From: Mauremys mutica
Taxonomy: Eukaryota > Chordata > Testudines > Geoemydidae
Direction of reading: 5' to 3'
Assembly (NCBI RefSeq): GCF_020497125.1
Contig: NC_059082.1
Span: 54,396,524 to 54,460,523 of the forward strand
Length of the DNA: 64,000 nucleotides
Shown: one piece after another, positions 1 through 43,260 of the stretch
How positions within the stretch are numbered: position 1 is the stretch's first letter
How the letters are laid out: each line of letters opens with the position of its first letter
Made by a program: the position numbers and the translations under genes
Notes under the pieces: model-generated
Told to the model about the DNA's origin: nothing
The model's input: the letters and a program-made list of their open reading frames with translations, nothing else
Databases searched by the model: none

Positions 1-47
1 GACTGACTCCAGGTCATTCTCTTTTTAAGTTTCATCTCATGGAGATT

Positions 48-827
48 CAGGGTATGGCTACACTGGCGAGTTGCAGCGCTGGAAAGCCTCCACCAGCGCT
101 GCAATTAGTAAGTGGCCACACCTGCAGGGCACTTCCAGCGCTGCAACTCCCTGGCTGCAGTGCTGGCCGTACACCTCACTCAGCATGGGGAATAAGGATT
201 CCAGCGCTGGTGCTGCAGCGCTGGTCATCAAGTGTGGCCACACACCAGCGCTGTGATTGGCCTCCAGGGTATAAGGATGTATCCCAGAATGCTTTTATAA
301 ATTACTCTTTGTTTTGTTATGCAGCCTCTCTTTGTTTTGTTATGAACGAGCTCCGATTGGAGCTCCGTTGCTTATCTAAAAAACAAACAGAGCTCCTGTT
401 TGCTGTGATCATCTGTACCTGGCTGTAAACAATCAAATGAGAGGCAGGGAGGGAGTGAAACAGCGGGGAGTCGTGTTGGCTGCAGGCTGTTTGCAATTAA
501 GAGTTAAGACTAAGGGGTCGGAAACATGTTCTGATTTTTCAATGCAGGAAGCTAAACACACAGTGTTGGCTCCAAAAATCCCCTCTCTCTTTCCCCCTGC
601 TCCCTGTCACACTAGACCCCACTCCACCCCCCCTCTTTTGAAAAGCACGTTGTGGCCACTTGAATGCTGGGATAGCTGCCCATAATGCATCACTCCCAAC
701 AGCGCTGCAAATACTGCAAATGTGGCCACACACCAGCGCTGGTAGCTGTGAGTGTGGCCACACACCAGCGCTGGCCCTGCACAGCTGGATGACCAGCGCT
801 GCAAACCGTAAGTGTAGCCATACCCTG
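48..827. mobile_element. Non-autonomous DNA transposon (MITE) rich in CCAGCGCTGG palindromes
   Basis: The ends are inverted copies of each other: CAGGGTATGGCTACACT at 48-64 and its reverse complement at 811-827. A weaker match continues inward through TTGCAGCGCTGG. Copies of the palindrome core CAGCGCTG recur in both end regions (near 71, 94, 136, 192, 211, 246 and near 700, 735, 766, 793), often beside gtggccacac. The middle (about 290-620) is A/T-richer and codes for nothing recognisable. No clear target-site duplication flanks it: the 8 bases outside each end differ. Superfamily is therefore undecided between hAT-like (CAGGG end) and Harbinger-like. Confidence 0.6.
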
Positions 828-1010
828 TGTCCTGCCTGCAGTCGTACTGCACCGTCTTCTGGCGAGCACCCAGGAGACGAGGATGGCTAGCAGTCGTACT
901 GCACCATCTGCTGCCAGCCTAAGATGTATAAGAAAGATGGAGTGGATCAAAACAAGAAAGAGACCAGATTTGTATTCATTTGCTCCCCGCTCCCTCCCTC
1001 TGTGAATAGT

Positions 1011-1090
1011 GGTGGGAGGGGTAGCTCAGTGGTTTGAGCATTGGCCTGCAAAACCCAGGGTTTTGAGTTCAATCCTTTAGGGGGCCATTC
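1011..1090 (+). repeat. Partial turtle tRNA-derived SINE (head only)
   Basis: The stretch gtagctcagtggtttgagca and the following gagttcaatcc correspond to the A and B boxes of the tRNA-like head seen in full at 9044-9216. The copy stops after ggggccatt, so the CR1-like tail is missing. It sits immediately upstream of the Harbinger transposase relic and probably interrupts its 5' leader. Confidence 0.7.
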
Positions 1091-1155
1091 TGTGTGACAG
1101 TTGTGTGTTTTTCTCCTTGATGCAAACCCATCCCCTTTGTTGATTTTAATTCCCT

Positions 1156-2541
1156 GTGAGCCAAGTCGCCCCTCCCTCCATCAGAGCAATGGCAGACAAT
1201 CGTTTTGTGCCTTTTTTCAGCACAGATGCCATAAGCATGGAGCCCGCTCAGATCCCCGCAGCAATTATGAGCACTGCAAACACCACACACATTATCTTGC
1301 AGTATATTCAGAACCAGAACCTGCAAAAGCAAAACCAGGCGAGGAGGCGACGGCAGCTCAGTGACAAGAGTGATGAGGACATAGACATGGACACAGACTT
1401 CTCTCAAAGTACGGGCCCTGGCAATGTGGACATCATGGTGTTAATGGGGCAGGTTCATGCTGTGGAACGCCAATTCTGGGCCCGTGAAACAAGCACAGAC
1501 TGGTGGGACCACATAGTGTTGCATGTCTGGGACGATTCCCAGTGGCTGCGAAACTTTCACATGCGTAAGGGCACTTTCATGGAACTTTGTAACTTGCTCT
1601 CCCCTGCCCTGAAGCGCAAGAATGAGAGCAGCCCTCACAGTTGAGAATCGAGTGGCGATAGCCCTGTGGAAGCTTGCAACGCCAGACAGCTACCGGTCAG
1701 TTGGGCATCAATTTGGAGTGGGCAAATCTACTGTGAGGGCTGCTGGGATCCAAGTAGCCAACGCAATCAAAGAGTTGCTGATATCAAGGGTAGTGACTCT
1801 GGGACGTGTGCAGGTCATAGTGGATGGCTCTGCTGCAATGGGATTCCCTAACTGTGGTGGGGCGATAGAACCCATATCCCTATCTTGGCACCGGAGCATC
1901 AAGGCAGCGAGTACATAAACCGAAAGGGGTACTTTTCAATGCTGCTGCAAGCACTGGTGGATCACAAGAGACGTTTCACCAACATCAACATGGGGTGGCA
2001 GGGAAAGGTACATGACGCTCACGTCTTCAGGAACTCTGGCCTGTTTCAAAAGCTGCAGCAAGGAACTTTCTTCCCAGACCAGAAAATAACCATTGGGGAT
2101 GTTGAAATGCCTATAGTTATCCTTGGGGACCCAGCCTACTCCTTAATGTCATGGCTCATGAAGTGGTACACAGGCAGCCTGGACAGTAGTCAGGAGCTGT
2201 TCAACTCTAGTCTGAGCAAGTGCAGAATGGTGGTAGAATGTGCATTTGGACGTTTAAAAGCGCTCTGGCGCAGTTTACTGACTCAGATAGACCTCAGCGA
2301 AACCAATATTCCCATTGTTATTACTGCTTGCTGTGTGCTCCACAGTATCTGTGAGAGTAAGGGGGAGACGTTTATGGCGGGGTGGGACGTTGAGGCAAAT
2401 CTCTTGGCCGCTGATTACGCGCAGCCAGACACCAAGGCAGTTAGCAGAGTACAGGAGGGCGGGGTGTGCATCAGAAGCTTTGAAAACCAGTTTCATGACT
2501 GGCCAGGCTATGGTGTGAAAGTTCCGTTTGTTTCTCCTTGA
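1156..2541 (+). pseudogene. Harbinger (HARBI1-like) transposase, broken by frameshifts
   Basis: Three consecutive reading frames (1156-1644, 1622-1918, 1885-2541) together cover one Harbinger DDE transposase. The N-terminal part has WWDHIVLHVWDDSQWLRNF. The second has the helix-turn-helix-like YRSVGHQFGVGKSTV and the GFPNCGGAI block before the first catalytic Asp. The third has YINRKGYFS, KVHDAHVFRNS, VILGDPAYSLMSWL with the second Asp, and ECAFGRLKALWRSL with the catalytic Glu. One break falls near 1620. A second, near 1868, looks like a 4-base loss at the Asp-Gly codons that normally follow GGAI. Family knowledge says these residues are required for catalysis, so this copy is dead. Confidence 0.85.
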
Positions 2542-2758
2542 TGAAGGCCCCCCCACCCCTCCCCCGGCCTTGGTTCACTCTACTCCTTGTAAGCTAACCA
2601 CCCTCCCCCCCCCTTTGATCACCGCTTACAGAGGCAATAAAGTCAATGTTGCTTCACATTCATGCATTCTTTATTAATTCATCACACAAATAGGGGGATA
2701 ACTGCCAAGGTAACCTGGGAGGGGTGGGGAGGAGGGAAGGACAAGGCCACACTGCACT

Positions 2759-4593
2759 TTAAAACGTATTGAATGACGGCTTTCTGTTGCTTGGGCAGTC
2801 CAATGGGATGGAGTGGTTGGGTGCCTGGAGGCCCCCCCACCGTGTTCTTGGGCGTCTGGGTGAGGAGGCTATGGAACTTGGGGAGGAGGGCGGTTGGTTA
2901 CACAGGGGCTGAAGCGGCGGTCTGTGCTCAAGCTGCCTTTCCTGAACCTCAACATACCAGAGCATATTAGTTTGTTCCTCCAGTAGCCTCAGCATTGCCT
3001 CTTGCCTTCTGTCACCAAGCCGATGCCACTTATCTTCAGCCCGCCACCTGTCCTCGTGTTCATATTGTGCTCTCCTGGACTCTGACATTGTCTGCCTCCA
3101 CGCATTCTGCTGGGCTCTTTCAGTGTGGGAGGACTGCATGAGCTCAGAACATTTCATCGCGAGTGCGGTTTTTTCCGCTTTCTAATCTTCACTAGCCTCT
3201 GGGAAGGAGAAAATAGTGTGAGCGTTGAAACATTTGTAGCTGGTGGAGGGGGAAAAAAAGGAAGAGTGGTAGTTAAAAAGACACATTTTAGAGAACAGTG
3301 GGTAGACTCTTTCATGGCAAACCTTGCTGTTAACATTACATAGCACACGTGCTTTTGGTACAAGGTCGCATTTTGCCTCTTATTGAGGGTATGCCAGTTT
3401 GGTGTGAGAGATCATTCCTGCAGGGCCGGGCAACAGAATTCGGCTTGCAGGCAGCCATGGTAAGACAGAGTCTTTTGGCTTTGTTAACCTTCATAACATG
3501 TGGGAATGGTTTCAAACAGCAGCGCCCTCATTTCCCATACCAAGCAGCCGTTGGGCTGGCCATTTAAAATGGGTTGGCAGTTTAAAAGGAGGGGCTGCAG
3601 TTTTTGGGTTAACGTGCAGCACAAACCCAACTAACTCCTCTCCCCCCACACGTGCACACACAATTCTCTGGGATGATAGCTTCACCCCTTCCCCCACCGT
3701 GTGGCTAACAATGGGGAACATTTCTGTTCAGCCACAGGCAAACAGCCCAGCAGGAACAGGCACCTCTAAATTTCCCCTTAATAAAATCACCCTATTTCAA
3801 CCAGGTGACCATGGTAGGTAAAGTGTCCTACCATGGAGTCCCTCCGCAGAAACCTTTTGCAAAGGCTTTGGGAGTACATCCAGGAAAGCTTTATGGAGAT
3901 GTCCCTGGGGGATTTCCGCTCTATCCCCAGACATGTTAACAGACTTTTCCGGTAGCTGTACTGGCCGCGAATGCCAGGGCAAATTAATCATTAAACACGC
4001 TTGCTTTTAAACTATAATATTTACTAAGGTACACTCACCAGAGGTCCCTTCTCTGCCTGGCAGGTCCGGGAGGCAGCCTTGGGTGGGCTTGGGAGGTACT
4101 GACTCCAGGTCCAGGGTGAGAAACAGTTCCTGGCTGTTGGGGGAAATGATTTCTCTGCTTGCTTGCTGTGAACTATCTTCAGCCTGCTCCTCCTCCTCAT
4201 CTTTCTCATCCCCAAAACCCACATCCCTGTTGCATGCTACTCCATTTACGGCGTCAAAGCATGGGGTGGAGTAGTTGTAGGGGCACCTCCTAGAATGGCA
4301 TGCTGCTCATCATAGAAGTGGCATGTTTGGGGCTCTGACCTGGAGCGGCCGTTTGCCTCTCTGGTTTTTTGGTAGGCTTGCCTCAGCTCCTTAAGTTTCA
4401 CATGGCACTGCTGTGGGTCCCTGTTATAGCCTCTGTCCTTCATGCCGTTGGAGATTTTTTCAAATGTTTGGGCATTTCGTCTTTTGGAACAGAGTTCTTA
4501 TAGCACGGATTCGTCTCCCCATACATCAAACAGATCCAGTACCTCCCGTTCGGTTCATGCTGGGGCTCTTTTGCGAATCTGGGACTCCATCAT
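2759..4593 (-). pseudogene. Harbinger-associated Myb/SANT-like DNA-binding protein, broken
   Basis: On the minus strand a Myb/SANT-like (trihelix) domain starts at the ATG at 4593 and reads EREVLDLFDVWGDESVL, then RNAQTFEKIS, GYNRDPQQCHVKLKELRQAY and SEPQTCHFYDEQHAILG. It contains two in-frame stops, at 4555-4557 (probably a former Trp codon) and 4498-4500. An acidic stretch follows (4222-4040) after a frameshift. A good splice donor (gtgagt) sits at 4038 and an acceptor at 3240-3242, so the gene had an intron. The second exon (3239-2759) has SPSQRLVKI, a frameshift near 3155, then a Glu/Arg-rich helix and a Pro/Ser-rich C-terminus. Harbinger transposases need such a partner for DNA binding and nuclear import. 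Confidence 0.75.
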
Positions 4594-5544
4594 GGTCACC
4601 TTTGCTGATGAGATCTGCACTCACCTGCAGATTGCCATGCTGGCCAAACAGGAAATGACATTGAAAAATGTGCAGGCCTTTTCCTGTCTACCTGGCCAGT
4701 GGATTGGAGTTGAGAGCGCTGTCCAGAGCGGTCACAATGGAGCACTCTGGGATAGCTCCCGGAGGCAATACTGTCGAATTGCGACCACACTACCCCAAAT
4801 TTGACCCGGCAAGGTCGATTTCAGCACTAATCCCCTCGTCAGGGGAGGAGTACAGAAATAGATTTTAAGAGCCCTTTAAGTCGAAAAAACTGGCTTCGTC
4901 GTGTGTATGGGTGCAGGGTTAAATCGATGTAACGCTTCTAAATTTGACCTAAACTAATAGTGTAGACCAGGGCTAATGGAGCTATACACCCAACGCCTCC
5001 CATTTTACAGCAGGAGAAGGGCCTTCAGTTCCCCATGACTTGATTGCCTGGGCTATTGCAGTGAATCCTTTGAGACGAGTTGGAAGTGGCTGCCTCCCTG
5101 CAGTGGCCAGTTGCATGAAGTGTACATAATGACTAGTACTAGCCCGTTCCTGGTGACTGGTTCTCTCAGTCCAGCCGGAAAGACTGAGAGAGTCCAGTGT
5201 GCCTGCAGGCCCCTGCAGCTGCCTCTCTTCCCGCGTTCCAGAGGCTCCTGGCTGGCACAGGGGATGGCAGTTTCTTTGTTTGTCTTTGCCAGGCCATGCT
5301 AGTCCCCTGACCACAGGGATGGCTCCATCCTATGCTGTGGCTCACAATAGGCCTCTTGGACCGTCAGGGACGAGGTGGTGTGTGGAAAGGGGCAGATGTC
5401 AGCTCTGAGAAACCTCATTTCCATTAAATGTAAATTAAAATAACTCCAGTGTCTGATTGGCTAGTGCCCCCCACCCCCCTGCCAGGGTAGTGCTCCCCTC
5501 TGCAGGGCAAGGACACTCCAGATGCCGGCGCAGATGCTTTCAGC

Positions 5545-5650
5545 CCCAGCAAAAACAACGAGGAGTCTGGTGGCACCTTAACGACTAACAGATTTATTTG
5601 GGCATAAGCTTTAGTGGGTATAAAACCCACTTCTTCACCAACAAAGTATC
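5545..5650 (-). repeat. Dispersed retroelement 3'-tail repeat, copy 1
   Basis: The motif gaggagtctggtggcacctt, then aacagatttatttgggcataagctt and acccacttcttca, is the reverse complement of a common sauropsid repeat tail with an ATAAAT..GTTAG..TAAGGTGCCAC signature. Related copies lie at 30268-30340 and 52088-52380. The class is not certain; the inverted, hairpin-like end suggests a Penelope-like element. The rest of 4974-8105 holds nothing recognisable: no CpG-rich first exon and no CLCN7 exon 1. Confidence 0.6.
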
Positions 5651-8105
5651 CGTCCCAGCTTGGGAGCAGGACACCGCCGTCTCTAGTACTGCGTGCTGGG
5701 GCCCTTGAACACTGCAGCACCACTGCAGGCTAGGTTATAGGCCCAGCCTTGGCTCATGTTGTGTGACTGGAAGAAGTGCCCAGAATAGCTCTCAAACTCC
5801 TGTATTAGGCAACTCTGCTGACAGTGCTTGGTTCTGGGAACTTGCCCTGCAGAAGAACCGGTCCTCCCAGCTCACTCTGTCTGCTGAGAACACAGTGCTG
5901 AGAACGCACTGTGGTTCATCCCCGCCTGAGACGTGCCTAGGCAGCAAAGCATGGCTGTGGCAAACGCTCCCTGGACCTGGCTTTCTGTAGCCACTCTGGG
6001 AAACACCTTGTGCAGCTTCGGTTGCGCTCGGGCTGCAGGCTCAGCGCTGTCTCCTGCCTCCAGCTTGCTTGCTTCTCTATGTTGCTGTTTGCAAATAGCA
6101 GCATGTCCTCCTGGGCCTGAGCCAGCTAAAAGCTTTGGTGGGGATGAGATTAAATAGACTAATGTGCTCATTTCCTCTGGCCAGGAGTGGGTCATGTGGA
6201 GTAGAGGACAGAGCAAAATGCACAACAAACTACCTGTTTGTTGTTAACTGATCTCTTATTCCAGGCCAGGAAATAACTATTTCCTGATCATGACCAGAAG
6301 GTGTTCCCTGCAGTGCAGCTGCAGATTTTGCCCGGGCAGGCAGGTGTGTTTAGTTATGAGCTATGCAATGCCATTGAATTAGGGAAATCTTGGGTGAGGT
6401 GAGACGTGATCGGTGCCAGCATTCAGGAGGGAGGGAAGGTGGATTTGGGGAGCGATCGGTTAACGGCCAGTCTCTCCAAAGTAACTCAGAGCCACGAGGC
6501 ACAAGCAGGTTTCACGTGGCTGTGGCACTTCCTCATTGGAGAGCCCCAGCGCACTGAACAATGTGGGTAGAAAGGCCTGTCTCTCCATGGTGACTGGGGA
6601 TGAGGCATACATGGTTGGAGCGGCCCTCCCAGCAGGGAAATGTGCAGGGCAGGGCTGCACCTGGGGTTGTGTGATGCATGGGGAGAAAAGCCTCTTGCGC
6701 AGTGTCAGGTGTGCTGGCCCCAGTTCACTGGGCCAGCTCAGTGCAGCACAGGGGAGCTGCTTTGTCGCAACTGATGCAAGGTGTCCCCCAAAGCAGGCAG
6801 AGAGCAGTGCCTCCTGCCTGGCTGGAGCTGGCTGAAGCCTCAGGTGACAGCTCCTCTTGCCCGAGCTCCAGGGAAAGGAGCTGGAGGTGACATAGCTCCA
6901 GCATCCCTCCCTTGTGCTGCTCCTGCCTCTGATCTCTAGGGGGACTGCTGGATTTACCCTGGGATTTAACCAGGAAGTCTCCAAGTCTGGCTGCAGAGGG
7001 CCTTGCAGTCTTGCTGGGAGTGGAACAAGGGGTGTCCAGCCCCGTACACAGTAAAGAGCAACTCCCAGCTTCTGTCCCTGTGCTTGGGCAGCATTCTGGC
7101 AGTGGTGTGGGTTAGGAGACTGGCTGCAATAGGCGAATGAAAGGTCGCATGGAGGGAGAGGCCCTAGCTAAGATCAGCCCCTTCGTGCTGGGCTCTAGGT
7201 ATCATGAGAGATCCAGACAGATGGCCCCTAACTCTCTGGGCCTCGCCGGCTGGCTGGTGGGTTGGTTGCTGCCAATGGCAGCATGCTCTTTTCTGCTCCA
7301 TGAGACAGGCCGAGAGCTCACTATCAAGAAGCGTGCACAGGAGGTAACCCCTCCGGGCCTCAGAGAGACCCTTTCACAGCATGATACGGTGCAGTGTAAA
7401 ATTGAACGCCCCCTTGCTGCAGCAAGTGGGCCATTTCCAGCTCCGGGCTCGTCTGCAGAGCTTTATCCATGATGCAAGGAAATGACCCAAAAGCAGCTCA
7501 GTTGTTCCTCCAGCAAACACAGCCGAGGAGCATTTGGCTTGTGGAGGGGAGTAATTTATCCAGCCTCTTGCAAGGGTAGACTCTTGTTAATAGTATTAGT
7601 AACAGCTGCTGACAGGGCTTCAAATTGCCTCCTGGGCCTGTCACCGCTGGCTAAGTGAGCCTAGCCCTGGGATGACCAAACTTTGCCCACCAAAGGGTTG
7701 CAACCAACTTGCCTAAGCCAGAGCAGGTTGCAGCTGCCATGTGGTCACTTTGAGGCAAGTCCAGAACCTGGTGTACCGACTTCCATCTTGACTGGCGTGG
7801 CTTCTGCATCACAAACTAGTGGCCCCTGTCAATATAGAACTCCATGGGTTGCATTAGGCCTGGGTCCTGCATTTGGCCGCCGTTGACCTAGAGCACGGGA
7901 TGCCCCAGCTGGGCTGAGTGCGGCATGAACTTGAGGGCAGGCAGCTATCAACCTCACTTCCCTCCCTGCCCTGCCCCCCTTGCGTATGAGAGTCAGGAGG
8001 GCAAAGCGGGGGCACCCAGATGTCTCCCTTCTAGTGTCAGGGCTTGCTGACCTGTGGCCATGTGGACTATTTGTGCATTGACCTAGTTTTCCATTCTCCT
8101 GTCAG

Positions 8106-41575
<33,470 letters not shown>

Positions 41576-43260
41576 CGCTCCTGGGGCGGTTGCTTTGCCG
41601 TATTGAGCCCCGTTCCCCTGGAGGCGTCGGCAGGGAGCTGGTCCCCGCAGGCTGCCGCGCCACCCGGTGCATTCGGCACGAATGCCCAGCCCCTGATTGT
41701 GCGTCTTGTCCGTCGCCGTGTTCCCATTTTACTGGCTGCCTGTCCCCTGTGTCGGCTGGGCGTCGCTGCAGCCTCCTCTCCTGTCACCCGCGGGAGCAGG
41801 TGCTGGGCAGATTCCTGGTTTCTCCCCTCTGCACGCTGGGCCCTTGGAGCAGCTTTGAGGCTAGAGAGCACTGGGGTGGGGAAGCCGATCCCAGCCCCCT
41901 GGGGGAGCGTGAGCATGCTACGAAGCTGGGCAGCAGACATCCCCCGGCCGGCGCATTACAAGCCAGAGCCGCCTGCACACCCCACGCTGCCTCCTGGAAT
42001 ATGTGCTCCAGACTTCAGGAACCAGAATCATGTGGATCTGACCCAGTCTGCAGCCACCATTGACCAATGTCCATCCTGCCTGGGCTTCCTCTGCACCAAA
42101 GCCTTTACCCGGGACACAGGCCTGGGAGCTGGCAGGGCCTGGTCCAGTATCTTCTAGCAGGGACCTTGCCACGCAAAGCCTCCCTGGATCCACAGGCCAC
42201 CAACTGGGGACCAGTGTCTTAATGCTGCCCACAACTGAGGTGGCTTTTAACCCTGCGTGCGAAGGGAGCAGCGTACCCCAATTCCACAGCCCCAGTCCTG
42301 CAGGGCTCCGATGACACGGACACACACAGACGACCGAGCAGACGGGCTGCCAGGGACTGGGTGCAACTGGCTCTGCCACGTGCTGCAGCCAGGCCCTATT
42401 TGGCTGACATGTCTGAGACCCTGGGCCAGCCCATGGGCACGGCCCCTCCTGGCACTGCCTGTGCTGTGCGTCTCAGACGCAGCCCCCGCCCTCCTCACGC
42501 CCTCTTGTCTCTCGCAGGCGCAAATCACCCTGGGCCCCTCCTGGGGAGGCTGAATGGCCTGGGGCCAGGGCTTGTTTGGATGCAGGCGATTGGTGAAGGA
42601 TTCTCCCTGGGGCGTATGTACCGAGTGGGTGTTGGCGCCACAGGAAGGTACCCGGTGCCGAGTGCTGCCCAGCTGCGGGGCCGGGTAGGGTTGGACCCCA
42701 TGCTGGGGACGGGAGGTTTCTCTCTGTAGAGCGCAGTAGTTATCAAAGGCCTTATACAACGACCGCCGTGGCCTCCAGCTGCAGCCAGTCCCAGGCACCC
42801 ATGCAACTGCTAATGGGAAGTGCAGCATCTGGGCCCTCTTGGCCTGTTCCTGGAGAGCAGCCATCTCAGCAGAGCAGGGCTGCCCCCTCTGTCCAGTCTG
42901 TGCTGCCTTCCCTGGTCGCTGGGCGTCCTGTGCCTGGCTTCCCTTAGGCGGGGGGCTCCAGGGGATGGGGCAGGGGGCTGAAAGGAAGGGGGACCTGCCT
43001 CTTGAATATTTATGGGATGAAGTGATGCCATGTGGGACCCTGAAGAGGGGCATTTACAAACGATCCCCTGCTCCCAGAGAAGGGTTTGCCCCGGTCAGGC
43101 AGCCTCTGTCCCTAGCTCCTGTCCGTTCTGCCCGCTCTCCTGGGCTCCACTCAGTGCCGGCAGCACAGGCCTGAGGTGCAGCTCATGCTCCTGATGAGAG
43201 GGGGGTGGGTCCAAAATGCACAGAGACCATAAGAAATAAAATCACTGGAACCAAACCGCT
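41576..43260 (+). other. CLCN7: Candidate CLCN7 3' untranslated region
   Basis: From the stop codon to just past the first good polyadenylation signal is about 1.68 kb, in line with a mammalian-like 3' UTR. No recognised repeat lies in it. The span is inferred, with no transcript evidence; a longer form ending near 44690 (AATAAA at 44662) cannot be excluded. Confidence 0.55.
43235..43240 (+). promoter_or_regulatory. CLCN7: Candidate CLCN7 polyadenylation signal AATAAA
   Basis: Canonical AATAAA in the context ccataagaaataaaatcact. It is the first plus-strand AATAAA I see downstream of the CLCN7 stop. Confidence 0.55.

Larger units (their letters stand above)
1090..4973. mobile_element. Decayed two-gene PIF/Harbinger transposon
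   Basis: A transposase relic on the plus strand (1156-2541) faces a Myb/SANT-like DNA-binding relic on the minus strand (4593-2759), the standard convergent layout of Harbinger elements. The right end at 4957-4973 reads tagtgtagaccagggc and is followed by TAA, the kind of 3-bp target site Harbinger elements use. No matching left terminal repeat is visible, so the 5' end was probably lost where the SINE head and the 48-827 element now lie. Both genes carry several breaks, so the element cannot move by itself. Confidence 0.8.

Noticed and set aside
4974..8105. CLCN7 exon 1 and promoter
   Set aside because: I looked for a CpG-rich stretch with an ATG followed by acidic and dileucine codons phase-compatible with exon 2 and found none. 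It is most likely upstream of the window.
42247..43053. 268-codon minus-strand open frame over the CLCN7 3' UTR
   Set aside because: Proline/glycine/arginine-rich with no recognisable domain. It lies opposite the inferred UTR.
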